Origin: Pseudomonas fluorescens
GTDB taxonomy: Bacteria > Pseudomonadota > Gammaproteobacteria > Pseudomonadales > Pseudomonadaceae
NCBI RefSeq assembly: GCF_002022275.1
Contig: NZ_MSDF01000025.1
Span: 196,775 to 260,774 of the forward strand
DNA: 64,000 nt
Reading direction: 5' to 3'
Every line of letters starts with the position of its first letter. Position 1 is the stretch's first letter. The notes beneath the pieces were generated by a model. That model did no database searches, was not told the DNA's origin, and saw only the letters and a list, made by a program, of their open reading frames with translations. Both the position numbers and the translations under genes were made by a program. This document shows positions 52,309 to 60,529 of this stretch, in pieces.

Positions 52309-52890
52309 ATGAACCTCTACGTTGTTCGTCACGGCGAAACCTGGGCAAACGCTGAGCGCCGCTACCTCGGCGCGCTCGACCCGGAACTGACCGAGCTGGG
52401 TAGGGAACAGGCTGCGTCTCTCAGCAAGAAACTGCCCAGCGGCATTGAGGTGTTAATTGTCTCTCCGCGCCTAAGAGCCCAGCAAACCGCGCAAATTCTT
52501 AACGGTGAGTTGAATCTTGAGCTATTAACAATGGGCGAATTTCGCGAGCGTGACGTCGGTGTGTTCGAAGGGCTGACACAGGCTGAGGCAAGGGCAATGC
52601 ACCCGCAGCTCTGGGCGCAGAACATAACGCGCCAATGGGCGGTTGGGCCAACGGGCGGTGAGTCGATTGCAGATGTGGTTGCCCGTGTACATCAAGGTTT
52701 GGTGGAACTGGCAGCGCTCTATCCAGAGCGTGTTGTACTGCTGGTCGCGCATGGATTTGTGGCGAAGGTGATTCGCGCTCTAGCCAGAGGAGACTTTTCG
52801 GACTTCTTTAACTGGCAGCTTTCGAATGGAGAGATGCTGGTTTTGGACGATTTCAACGTCATGGCGTTTCCAGCGACTGCCCCAATTTAA
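52309..52890 (+). CDS. Histidine phosphatase family protein (phosphoglycerate mutase-like)
   Basis: The 193-residue enzyme has the catalytic RHGET motif (VVRHGETWANAERRY), second-site SPRLRAQQTAQIL, FRERDVGVFEGLTQAEA and the second histidine in LLVAHGFVAKVIRAL. Such enzymes remove phosphate from small metabolites or proteins. Its codons are less GC-biased (TTA, AAT and ATT appear) than neighbouring genes, and it sits in the repeat-rich patch, which suggests recent acquisition. Substrate unknown. Confidence 0.88.
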   Translation: MNLYVVRHGETWANAERRYLGALDPELTELGREQAASLSKKLPSGIEVLIVSPRLRAQQTAQILNGELNLELLTMGEFRERDVGVFEGLTQAEARAMHPQLWAQNITRQWAVGPTGGESIADVVARVHQGLVELAALYPERVVLLVAHGFVAKVIRALARGDFSDFFNWQLSNGEMLVLDDFNVMAFPATAPI

Positions 52891-52907
52891 TTGCTACGTA
52901 CAACTCT

Positions 52908-53058
52908 GTGGCGAGCGGGCTGTGTGTGGCGAGCGGGCTTGCCCCGCGTTGGGCTGCGAAGCAGCCCCAAACCCTGCCGACGCGTTCTGTCTGACTCTAT
53001 CGCGGCCGCCTTATTGGGGCTGCTGCGCAGCCCAACGCAGGGCAAGCCTGCTCGCCAC
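52908..53058. repeat. Long REP variant with 45-bp arms and a duplicated outer fragment
   Basis: Left arm GTGGCGAGCGGGCTTGCCCC... (52926-52970) pairs with the right arm (53014-53058), including an internal GGGCTGCGAAGCAGCCC hairpin in each arm. A partial extra left end GTGGCGAGCGGGCTGT lies at 52908-52923. Confidence 0.85.
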
Positions 53059-53087
53059 AACGACCGTGCAAGCTGTGTCCACGATCA

Positions 53088-53771
53088 TTATTCCATACAG
53101 GTTTTGGGCGTGATGCGGATCGTTTCAGCCCCGCCCATTTCACCACTCGGCGCGAGCTCTTTATGGGTCGTGAACGCCAGCGGGTAGGGGCCGCTCTTGG
53201 CCAGCGCGGCATTCACCCCGGCCATGAAGGTTTCCTCGCTTTTGGCATAGAAAATCCACTGCACCTGCTGCCCACCCGTCACCGTGCACAGCCATTTCGC
53301 CAGCCCTTGTTCCTGCACGGCCGGCACGATCAGGCTGCGCATCTGTTCCATCCGGGAGAGGTCTCGCGGCGCTGGCCTGAGGGTTTTGGCGGTGTACTTC
53401 CAGGTGATTCTGATCTTGTAGGGCAGTGCCCGTCGTTCAGCGGCCGTGACAGAGCGCGCACCCTGGTAAAGCATGGGGTTGGGCGTGTCTGGAAAGTCGG
53501 CGTCCTGGTAGTCGTCAGGGCCAGGCTCGGCCAACGCTTGCTGGCGAGGGTTGGGGTTGGCATCGTCCAGCAGGCGCCTGAGGGCTTCCGCTCGGTCCGC
53601 CGCCCGATCAGCCACACACCTGTCAAACGCCACGCTGTGCACCGGGCCTTCATCCAGGCAAGGGTTGCGCTCGACCACGGGCGCAGCAGGGTGCCTTGCG
53701 CAGCCTGCGGTCAGTACGCTTGCCAGCGCGAGCCACGTGAGCAGTTGCTTGTTACGGTGCTTGTCTTTCAC
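53088..53771 (-). CDS. DUF695-like lipoprotein
   Basis: The 227-residue protein has a lipoprotein signal with lipobox VLTAGC (cysteine near 24) and a C-terminal region WLCTVTGGQQVQWIFYAKSEETFMAGVNAALAKSGPYPLAFTTHKE resembling DUF695 domains. A charged DRAADRAEALRRLLDD segment lies between. Role unknown; it is divergent from phnC. Confidence 0.75.
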   Translation of the reverse strand: MKDKHRNKQLLTWLALASVLTAGCARHPAAPVVERNPCLDEGPVHSVAFDRCVADRAADRAEALRRLLDDANPNPRQQALAEPGPDDYQDADFPDTPNPMLYQGARSVTAAERRALPYKIRITWKYTAKTLRPAPRDLSRMEQMRSLIVPAVQEQGLAKWLCTVTGGQQVQWIFYAKSEETFMAGVNAALAKSGPYPLAFTTHKELAPSGEMGGAETIRITPKTCME

Positions 53772-53882
53772 TGTTCATCCCTAAACGCTTGAGCCTGCCC
53801 TGTGAGGGCGGATGCTGGCTAATTAATGGCGCCGATTGTGCCAGACGTCTTCGCCGCAGACCACTGGCTACCCACCTCCAAC

Positions 53883-53900
53883 CTTTCACAAAACCTTCAT
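53883..53900 (+). promoter_or_regulatory. Candidate Pho box upstream of phnC
   Basis: CTTTCAC-AAAA-CCTTCAT has the Pho box layout of two seven-base repeats with four bases between (consensus CTGTCAT twice), each half matching five of seven. C-P lyase operons are normally PhoB-activated. The site is 116 bases before the phnC start; a TAATAG -10-like hexamer lies at 53930-53935, further than the usual spacing. Confidence 0.4.
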
Positions 53901-53961
53901 CAAACCGCCGCCCGCCAGTCATGTGCAAGTAATAGCACTGACACCTCCCGCGCCTACTGTC

Positions 53962-54000
53962 GTTTGAACTCAAACGCAGCCCTCCCAAGGCTGTTCAAAC
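53962..54000 (+). promoter_or_regulatory. Nested inverted repeat in the phnC leader
   Basis: GTTTGAAC (53962-53969) pairs with GTTCAAAC (53993-54000), and AGCC-N7-GGCT (53978-53992) forms a hairpin inside. It ends 15 bases before phnC and may affect translation or be an operator. Confidence 0.45.
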
Positions 54001-54015
54001 CAGACAGAGAAGCCC

Positions 54016-54849
54016 ATGACTCACGCTATTCATGTCGATCACTTGAACAAGACCTTTGCGAAGAAATCCGCACTGGTCGACCTCGAACTCACCATTGCTG
54101 CCGGTGAGATGGTCGCGCTGATTGGCGCTTCCGGGTCGGGCAAGTCCACGTTGTTGCGCCATTTGGCGGGCCTGGCCTGTTGCGACAAGAGCAACGGCGG
54201 CAGTGTCAAGGTGCTGGGCCGGGAGGTGCAGGCCAGTGGACGGTTGAATGGCAAGGTGCGGCGTTTGCGTGCAGACATCGGCTACATCTTCCAGCAGTTC
54301 AACCTGGTCAACCGCCTGAGCGTGATCGACAACGTATTGCTCGGTTGCCTGGGCCGCATGCCGCGCTGGCGTGGCAACCTCGGGTTGTTCAATGCCGAGG
54401 AAAAGGCCTTTGCCCTGGAATCCCTGGCCCGTGTGGGTTTGGCTGACCTGGCCGGGCAGCGCGCCTCCACATTGTCCGGCGGCCAGCAGCAGCGTGTGGC
54501 GATTGCCCGGGCGCTGACCCAGCGCGCCGAAGTCATCCTCGCCGACGAACCCATCGCCTCCCTCGACCCTGAGTCGGCGCGCAAGGTCATGGAGATCCTC
54601 GCCGACATCAACCGCCGCGACGGCAAGACCGTGGTGGTGACCCTGCATCAAGTCGATTACGCCATGCGTTATTGCCCGCGAGCCGTGGCCCTTAAAGGTG
54701 GCCGCATTCACTTCGACGGGCAGGGCAGCGCCATGAGCAGCCAGTTCCTCAATGATTTGTACGGTGCCGATGTCGACACCAGCCTGATGTTTTCCGACCA
54801 GACCCGCCATGCCGAAGCCACCCCTCGGCTGGCCCTGGCGCGCGCTTGA
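54016..54849 (+). CDS. phnC: Phosphonate ABC transporter ATPase PhnC
   Basis: The 277-residue ATPase energises phosphonate uptake by PhnCDE. It has Walker A GASGSGKSTLLRHLAG, signature TLSGGQQQRVAIAR, Walker B VILADEPIASLDP and the PhnC-specific FNLVNRLSVIDNVLLGCLGRMPRWRGNLGLF. It is the first gene of the locus, 32 bases before phnD. Confidence 0.96.
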   Translation: MTHAIHVDHLNKTFAKKSALVDLELTIAAGEMVALIGASGSGKSTLLRHLAGLACCDKSNGGSVKVLGREVQASGRLNGKVRRLRADIGYIFQQFNLVNRLSVIDNVLLGCLGRMPRWRGNLGLFNAEEKAFALESLARVGLADLAGQRASTLSGGQQQRVAIARALTQRAEVILADEPIASLDPESARKVMEILADINRRDGKTVVVTLHQVDYAMRYCPRAVALKGGRIHFDGQGSAMSSQFLNDLYGADVDTSLMFSDQTRHAEATPRLALARA

Positions 54850-54881
54850 AACCCCACTCACGACCCACAGGAAACCTTTCC

Positions 54882-55883
54882 ATGTTGAACCGTATCGGCC
54901 AAGTGTTTTTGTCTGCGGTGTTGCTGGCCAGCGTCGCGATGGGCAATGCCCAGGCTGCCGACAAAGCCATCAACTTCGGCATCATGTCCACCGAGTCTTC
55001 GCAGAACCTCAAGAGCATCTGGCAGCCGTTTCTGGATGACATGCACAAGAAGACCGGCCTGACCATCAACGCCACTTTCGCCTCTGACTATGCCGGTTTG
55101 ATCCAGGGCATGCGCTTCAACAAGGTCGACGTGGCCTGGCTGGGCAACAAGGCTGCAATGGAAGCAGTAGACCGTTCCAACGGCGAGATCTTTGCCCAGA
55201 CCGCCGCCGCCAACGGCGCCGCCGGTTACTGGAGCGTGCTGATCGTGCGCAAAGACAGCCCGATCAACAACGTCGACGACATGCTCAAGAACGCCAAGAA
55301 CCTGACCTTCGGTAACGGTGACCCGAACTCCACCTCGGGCTACCTGGTTCCGGGCTATTACGTGTTCGCCAAGAACCACGTCGACGCCGCCACCGCGTTC
55401 AAACGCACCCTCAACTCCAGCCATGAAGTGAATGCCTTGAGCGTGGCCAAAGGGCAGTTGGACGTGGCGACCTTCAACACCGAAAGCTGGGACCGTCTGG
55501 CAGTGACCCAGCCGGACAAGGCCGCGATGCTCAAAGTGATCTGGAAATCGCCGCTGATCCCTGCCGACCCGATGGTGTGGAGCAAGGCGCTGAGCGACAG
55601 CGAGAAGACCAAGATCCGTGATTTCTTCGCCAACTACGGCAACACCGATGAAGAGAAAGCGGTGCTGAAGAACATGCAGCTGGGCAAGTTCCTGACCTCG
55701 AACGACGACCAACTGTTGCCGATCCGCCAGCTGGAACTGTTCAAGCAGCGCACCACCATCAGCGCGGATGACCACCTGGAAGCCGCCGACAAGGCCAAGA
55801 AACTGGCTGACATCGACGCCGACCTGGCGAAGCTGCAACAGCGCATCAGCGAACTGGACAAAAAGACCGCAGCAAACGGCTAA
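54882..55883 (+). CDS. phnD: Phosphonate-binding periplasmic protein PhnD
   Basis: The 333-residue binding protein has a signal peptide (cleavage near NAQA|AD) and PhnD blocks FGIMSTESSQNLKSIWQPFLDDMHKKTGL, VDVAWLGNKAAMEAVDR, GDPNSTSGYLVPGYYVFAKN and LIPADPMVWSK. The C-terminal 35 residues form a coiled coil (ADIDADLAKLQQRISELDKK). A ribosome site AGGAAACC precedes ATG 54882. Confidence 0.96.
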   Translation: MLNRIGQVFLSAVLLASVAMGNAQAADKAINFGIMSTESSQNLKSIWQPFLDDMHKKTGLTINATFASDYAGLIQGMRFNKVDVAWLGNKAAMEAVDRSNGEIFAQTAAANGAAGYWSVLIVRKDSPINNVDDMLKNAKNLTFGNGDPNSTSGYLVPGYYVFAKNHVDAATAFKRTLNSSHEVNALSVAKGQLDVATFNTESWDRLAVTQPDKAAMLKVIWKSPLIPADPMVWSKALSDSEKTKIRDFFANYGNTDEEKAVLKNMQLGKFLTSNDDQLLPIRQLELFKQRTTISADDHLEAADKAKKLADIDADLAKLQQRISELDKKTAANG

Positions 55884-55903
55884 CCCCCTGTAGGAACCGG
55901 GCC

Positions 55904-56012
55904 AATGTGGGAGCGGGCTTGCTCGCGAATGCGGTGAATCAGTCGCCGAATGCGTTGAATGACACACCGCATTCGCGAGCAAGCCCGCTCCCACAAAAGC
56001 CAGCTCCCACAC
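55904..56012. repeat. REP doublet inside the phn locus, with an extra right-arm fragment
   Basis: Arms TGTGGGAGCGGGCTTGCTCG... (55904-55934) and complement (55966-55995) of the gcttgctcgcgaatgcggtg type lie between phnD and phnE. A further GCCAGCTCCCACA (55999-56011) from another REP subtype follows. Strong hairpins here could reduce phnE relative to phnD expression. Confidence 0.88.
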
Positions 56013-56030
56013 TTAGATTGAGGCGATCCA

Positions 56031-56813
56031 ATGACAACCTTGCACGCTGAAGCCGTCGGCAAACGCAGCTTGCCGCAATACCTCGGCTGGGGTCTGTTCC
56101 TGCTCGTACTGGCCTGGGCCTGGCGCGGTGCTGAAATGAACCCGCTGGCGCTGTACCGCGATTCCGGAAACATGGCGACCTTCGCCGCTGACTTCTTCCC
56201 GCCGGACTTCCACGAATGGCGCTCCTACCTCACCGAGATGATCGTCACCGTGCAAATCGCCCTCTGGGGCACGGTGTTGGCCATCGTCTGCTCGGTGCCG
56301 CTGGGCATCCTCTGCTCTGAAAACATCACCCCGTGGTGGGTGCACCAACCGCTGCGCCGTGTGATGGATGCGTTCCGTTCCATCAATGAAATGGTGTTCG
56401 CCATGCTGTTCGTGGTCGCCGTCGGCCTCGGTCCTTTTGCCGGTGTACTGGCCCTGTGGATCAGCACCACCGGCGTGCTCGCCAAGCTGTTTGCCGAAGC
56501 CGTCGAAGCCATTGACCCGGGCCCGGTAGAAGGCGTGCGGGCCACCGGCGCGAGTGCCTTGCAGGAAGTGATCTACGGCGTGATCCCCCAAGTAATGCCG
56601 CTGTGGGTGAGCTACGCGCTCTACCGCTTCGAAGCCAACGTGCGCTCCGCAACAGTGGTCGGCATGGTCGGCGCAGGTGGTATCGGCGTGATCCTCTGGG
56701 AAAACATCCGCGCCTTCCAGTTCGTACAAACCTGCGCGGTGCTGCTGGTGATCATCGTGGTGGTGAGCTGTATCGACGTGCTGTCCCAACGCCTGCGCAA
56801 GCAGTTCATCTGA
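56031..56813 (+). CDS. phnE: Phosphonate ABC transporter permease PhnE
   Basis: The 260-residue inner-membrane permease has six spans and the EAA-type loop EAIDPGPVEGVRATGASALQEVIYGVIPQVMPLW near residue 165. One copy only is present. It follows phnD by 147 bases that contain a REP element. Confidence 0.95.
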   Translation: MTTLHAEAVGKRSLPQYLGWGLFLLVLAWAWRGAEMNPLALYRDSGNMATFAADFFPPDFHEWRSYLTEMIVTVQIALWGTVLAIVCSVPLGILCSENITPWWVHQPLRRVMDAFRSINEMVFAMLFVVAVGLGPFAGVLALWISTTGVLAKLFAEAVEAIDPGPVEGVRATGASALQEVIYGVIPQVMPLWVSYALYRFEANVRSATVVGMVGAGGIGVILWENIRAFQFVQTCAVLLVIIVVVSCIDVLSQRLRKQFI

Positions 56814-56823
56814 CGCCGGAGGG

Positions 56824-56845
56824 GTGCCCGCGGGGCGCTTTTTTT
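56824..56845 (+). terminator. Hairpin with T-run between phnE and phnF (possible attenuator)
   Basis: GTGCCC-GCG-GGGCGC forms a six-pair stem (one T-G pair) followed by seven T, ending five bases before the phnF ATG. It looks like a short intrinsic terminator that would partly uncouple phnCDE from the downstream genes. Confidence 0.6.
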
Positions 56846-56849
56846 AAGC

Positions 56850-57554
56850 ATGCAGTTGTCTAGACAAGATGAGCCGGTGTACCGCGAACTCGCGGATATT
56901 TTGCGCCGCGAACTGAGCAGTTACAGCGCCGGCGACTTCCTGCCCGGCGAGGTGCACATGGCCGAGCGCTTCGGCGTGAACCGCCACACCTTGCGCCGCG
57001 CCATCGACGAGCTGGTGTTTGAAGGCAGCCTGTTGCGCCGCCAGGGCAAGGGCACCCAGGTGCTCGACCGCCCGCTGATTTACTCGATGGGCGCCGAGAC
57101 CTCCTACAGCCAATCGCTGTCGGCCCAGGGCGTCGGCGTGCAGGCGGTGTTGCTCAAGCGCCGCTACTGCTACGCCAGCCGCGACGAAGCCGAGCATTTG
57201 GGCATCGCCGAAATGGCGCCGATGATCGAACTGCAAACCCTGCGCAAGCTCGACCACCAGCCCGTCAGCCTGATCCGCCATCGCTACTGCGCCAGCCGCG
57301 CGCCGTTGCTGGCCGACTACACCGGCGGTTCGTTGCGCCAGTACCTGCGTGAACGTGAGCTACCGCTGACCCGCACCCAAAGCCTGATCGGTGCGCGCCT
57401 GCCCAACCGTGATGAAGCCGCGCTGCTGATGATGCCTCGGCACTTGCCGGCCCTCACCGTTTTTACCCTTTCCTGCGATCGCGACGGCCGCCCCGTGGAG
57501 CTGGCGCAGTCCACCAGCCGTTCGGATCGCTTCCAGTACCAAGTGGTGACTTGA
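56850..57554 (+). CDS. phnF: GntR/HutC-family regulator PhnF
   Basis: The 234-residue repressor has a GntR winged helix (about 8-75: VYRELADILRRELSSYSAGDFLPGEVHMAERFGVNRHTLRRAIDELVFEGSLLRRQGKGT) and a UTRA effector domain to the C-terminus. PhnF proteins repress phosphonate genes. A perfect palindrome lies within its own codons 3-6. There is no clear ribosome site; phnG follows 12 bases after. Confidence 0.95.
   Translation: MQLSRQDEPVYRELADILRRELSSYSAGDFLPGEVHMAERFGVNRHTLRRAIDELVFEGSLLRRQGKGTQVLDRPLIYSMGAETSYSQSLSAQGVGVQAVLLKRRYCYASRDEAEHLGIAEMAPMIELQTLRKLDHQPVSLIRHRYCASRAPLLADYTGGSLRQYLRERELPLTRTQSLIGARLPNRDEAALLMMPRHLPALTVFTLSCDRDGRPVELAQSTSRSDRFQYQVVT
56856..56867. promoter_or_regulatory. 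Perfect HutC/PhnF-type palindrome inside phnF
   Basis: TTGTCTAGACAA is a perfect 12-base palindrome with the GT-N-TA-N-AC core typical of HutC-branch GntR operators (mycobacterial PhnF binds a TGGTATAGACCA-like site). It lies six bases after the A of the ATG, so bound PhnF could block transcription at its own gene. Confidence 0.6.
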
Positions 57555-57566
57555 ATGGAGTCCTCA

Positions 57567-58004
57567 ATGAGCTTGTCCCCGCGTCAACACTGGATCGGCG
57601 TGCTCGCCCGCGCCCAGCTCAGTGAATTGCACCCGCACGAGGCCGCGTTGAAAGACGCCGACTACCAACTGATCCGCGCCCCGGAAATCGGCATGACCCT
57701 GGTGCGTGGCCGCATGGGCGGCAACGGCGCGCCGTTCAACGTCGGCGAAATGAGCGTGACCCGCTGCGTGGTGCGCCTGGCCGACGGGCGCACCGGCTAC
57801 AGCTACCTGGCCGGGCGCGACAAGTTGCACGCCGAGCTGGCCGCCCTGGCCGACGCCCACCTGCAAGGCACCCAGCCGAGCCTGTGGCTCAGCGATTTGA
57901 TCACAGCGCTGGCCAATGCCCAGGCCGCCCGCCGCGCGCAAAAAGAAGCCGACACCGCCGCCACCAAGGTCGAGTTCTTCACCCTGGTTCGAGGAGAAAA
58001 CTGA
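57567..58004 (+). CDS. phnG: C-P lyase complex subunit PhnG
   Basis: The 145-residue subunit belongs to the PhnGHIJ core that makes alpha-D-ribose 1-methylphosphonate 5-triphosphate and cleaves the C-P bond. It starts MSLSPRQHWIGVLARAQ and has APEIGMTLVRGRMGGNGAPFNVGEMSVTRCVVRL. ATG 57567 has GGAG upstream; ATG 57555 is the alternative. It overlaps phnH by one base. Confidence 0.95.
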   Translation: MSLSPRQHWIGVLARAQLSELHPHEAALKDADYQLIRAPEIGMTLVRGRMGGNGAPFNVGEMSVTRCVVRLADGRTGYSYLAGRDKLHAELAALADAHLQGTQPSLWLSDLITALANAQAARRAQKEADTAATKVEFFTLVRGEN

Positions 58005-58594
58005 TGAATGCGCACCTGTTGCAACCGGCGTTTGTCGACCCGGTGCTGGACGCCCAACGCGGTTTTCGCGCGGCCCTCAAGGCCCTCGCCGAACCGGGTT
58101 TGATCCAGCACCTGCCGTCCGCCCCGCGCCTGGACGGCCTCGCACCTGCCACCTACGCCTTGTGCCTGGCCATGCTCGATATGGACACACCGCTGTGGCT
58201 GGCGCCGAGCTTCGACACGCCGCTGATCCGCGCCAACCTGGCGTTCCATTGCGGCTGCCCGCTGACCGCCCGGCGTGAAGACGCCGTGTTCGCGCTGCTC
58301 GGCGAACAGGACCTGCTCGACCTCAGCGGCTTCGACCACGGCAACGACCGCTACCCCGACCAGTCTTGCACCTTGCTCGTGCAACTCACCGACCTGGAAG
58401 CCGGCCGCGGCCTGCTCTGGCGCGGCCCGGGCATCAAGACCCAGCGCCAGGTGCACCTGCCGGTGCCGCAAGCGTTCTGGCTGGAGCGCCAGCGCCGCGA
58501 AGCCTTCCCGCGTGGCCTGGACCTGTTGTTCACCGCCGGCAATCACTTGATCGGCCTGCCGCGCAGCAGCCGTGTCGCACAGGAGCGTGCCTGA
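58004..58594 (+). CDS. phnH: C-P lyase complex subunit PhnH
   Basis: The 196-residue subunit has the PhnH pattern FVDPVLDAQRGFRAALKALAEPG and WRGPGIKTQRQVHLP and binds PhnJ in the core complex. Its stop overlaps the phnI ATG (TGATG). Confidence 0.95.
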   Translation: MNAHLLQPAFVDPVLDAQRGFRAALKALAEPGLIQHLPSAPRLDGLAPATYALCLAMLDMDTPLWLAPSFDTPLIRANLAFHCGCPLTARREDAVFALLGEQDLLDLSGFDHGNDRYPDQSCTLLVQLTDLEAGRGLLWRGPGIKTQRQVHLPVPQAFWLERQRREAFPRGLDLLFTAGNHLIGLPRSSRVAQERA

Positions 58595-59670
58595 TGTACG
58601 TAGCCGTCAAAGGTGGCGAACAGGCCATCGACAATGCCCACCGCCTGCTGGCGAAAAAACGCCGGGGCGATACCGCCGTTCCTGAGCTGAGCGTGACGCA
58701 AATCCGCGAGCAACTGCCGCTGGCCGTGGCGCGGGTGATGACCGAAGGCTCGCTGTTCGATGAAGAACTCGCTGCGCTGGCGATCAAGCAAGCGGCGGGG
58801 GATTTGGTCGAAGCGATTTTCCTGCTGCGCGCCTACCGCACCACGTTGCCGCGCTTCAGCCCGAGCCTGCCGATTGATACGTCGCAGATGTCCCTGAGCC
58901 GGCGCCTGTCCGCCACCTTCAAGGACTTGCCCGGCGGCCAGTTGCTCGGCCCGACCTTCGACTACACCCACCGCCTGCTGGATTTTTCCCTGCTCGCCGA
59001 AGGTGAATACCCCGGCCCGCAGACCACGCCCGACGCACGCATCGAAGCCTGCCCGCGTGTGCTCGGTTTGCTCGCCAAGGAAGGCCTGATTAAGAACGAA
59101 GCCGACGACAACGCGAGCATCGCCGACATCACCCGCGACCCGCTGGAATACCCCGCCAGCCGCGCCGAGCGCCTGCAAGCGCTGGCCCGTGGCGACGAAG
59201 GTTTCCTGTTGGCGCTGGGTTATTCGACCCAGCGCGGCTACGGCCGCAACCACCCGTTTGCCGGTGAGATTCGCATCGGCGACGTGGAAGTGTGGATCGA
59301 CCCTGAAGAGCTGGGCTTTCCGATTTGCCTGGGCAGCATCGAAGTCACCGAGTGCGAGATGGTCAACCAGTTCGTCGGCTCGGCCACTGAGCTTGCGCAG
59401 TTCACGCGTGGCTATGGCTTGGCATTCGGGCACGCCGAGCGCAAGGCCATGGGTATGGCGCTGGTGGACCGCTCGTTGCGCGCCGAGGAATACAACGAAG
59501 AAGTCGTCTCGCCGGCCCAGCGCGAGGAATTCGTGTTGGCCCACTGCGACAACGTCGAGGCAGCGGGCTTTGTTTCGCACCTCAAATTGCCTCACTACGT
59601 GGACTTCCAGGCCGAACTGGAACTGATCCGCAAACTGCGCCAACCGGCCGAGGGCACCCGCCATGAATGA
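58594..59670 (+). CDS. phnI: C-P lyase nucleosidase subunit PhnI
   Basis: With PhnG, PhnH and PhnL, PhnI couples phosphonate to ATP ribose with release of adenine. The 358-residue protein has MYVAVKGGEQAIDNAHRLL, FDYTHRLLDFSLLAEGE, LGYSTQRGYGRNHPFAGEIRIGDVEVWI and AFGHAERKAMGMALVDRSL. Length matches the family; it overlaps phnJ by eight bases. Confidence 0.96.
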   Translation: MYVAVKGGEQAIDNAHRLLAKKRRGDTAVPELSVTQIREQLPLAVARVMTEGSLFDEELAALAIKQAAGDLVEAIFLLRAYRTTLPRFSPSLPIDTSQMSLSRRLSATFKDLPGGQLLGPTFDYTHRLLDFSLLAEGEYPGPQTTPDARIEACPRVLGLLAKEGLIKNEADDNASIADITRDPLEYPASRAERLQALARGDEGFLLALGYSTQRGYGRNHPFAGEIRIGDVEVWIDPEELGFPICLGSIEVTECEMVNQFVGSATELAQFTRGYGLAFGHAERKAMGMALVDRSLRAEEYNEEVVSPAQREEFVLAHCDNVEAAGFVSHLKLPHYVDFQAELELIRKLRQPAEGTRHE

Positions 59671-60529
59671 CTTGACCCAACCGGCTCTGCGCGACCCGGC
59701 GTACAACTTCGCCTACCTCGACGAACAGACCAAACGCATGATCCGCCGCGCCTTGCTCAAGGCCGTGGCGATCCCCGGCTATCAAGTGCCATTTGGTGGC
59801 CGCGAGATGCCGTTGCCGTACGGCTGGGGCACCGGCGGCATGCAATTGACCGCCGCGATTTTGGGGGATGACGACGTGCTCAAGGTCATCGACCAGGGCG
59901 CGGATGACACCACCAACGCCGTTTCCATCCGGCGCTTTTTCGCACGCACCGCGGGCGTCGCCACCACCGAAGCCACGCCGGACGCCACGGTGATCCAGAC
60001 CCGCCACCGCGTCCCGGAAACGCCACTGCAAGCGGGCCAGATCATGGTCTACCAGGTGCCTATCCCTGAGCCGCTGCGGTTTATCGAACCGTCGGAAACC
60101 GAGACGCGCACCATGCACGCCCTGAATGATTACGGGGTGATGCACGTAAAACTCTACGAAGACATCGCCACCTTCGGCCATATCGCCACGGCGTATGCCT
60201 ACCCGGTGATGGTCGACGAACGCTACGTGATGGACCCGTCGCCGATCCCCAAATTCGACAACCCCAAACTCGACATGAGCCCGGCGTTGATGCTGTTCGG
60301 CGCCGGTCGCGAAAAACGCCTGTACGCGGTGCCGCCCTACACCCAGGTCCACAGCCTGGACTTTGAAGACCACCCGTTCGAAGTGCAGAAGTGGGAACAC
60401 AACTGCGCCATCTGCGGCAGCCATGAATCGTTCCTCGATGAGCTGATTCTCGACGATGCGGGAACCCAGAGTTTCGTGTGTTCCGACACCTGGTACTGCG
60501 CCCAACGGGTGAAGGAGAACAACCAGTGA
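59663..60529 (+). CDS. phnJ: C-P lyase radical-SAM subunit PhnJ
   Basis: PhnJ cleaves the C-P bond with a [4Fe-4S] cluster and a glycyl/thiyl radical. The 288-residue protein has FAYLDEQTKRMIRRALLKAVAIPGYQVPFGGREMP and the C-terminal cysteine cluster CAICGSHESFLDE...CSDTWYC with unusual radical-SAM spacing. It overlaps phnK. Confidence 0.97.
   Translation: MNDLTQPALRDPAYNFAYLDEQTKRMIRRALLKAVAIPGYQVPFGGREMPLPYGWGTGGMQLTAAILGDDDVLKVIDQGADDTTNAVSIRRFFARTAGVATTEATPDATVIQTRHRVPETPLQAGQIMVYQVPIPEPLRFIEPSETETRTMHALNDYGVMHVKLYEDIATFGHIATAYAYPVMVDERYVMDPSPIPKFDNPKLDMSPALMLFGAGREKRLYAVPPYTQVHSLDFEDHPFEVQKWEHNCAICGSHESFLDELILDDAGTQSFVCSDTWYCAQRVKENNQ

Noticed and set aside
58366..58593. N-terminal extension of PhnI by 76 codons
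   Set aside because: It overlaps phnH in another frame. The internal ATG at 58594 overlaps the phnH stop and gives the standard PhnI N-terminus.
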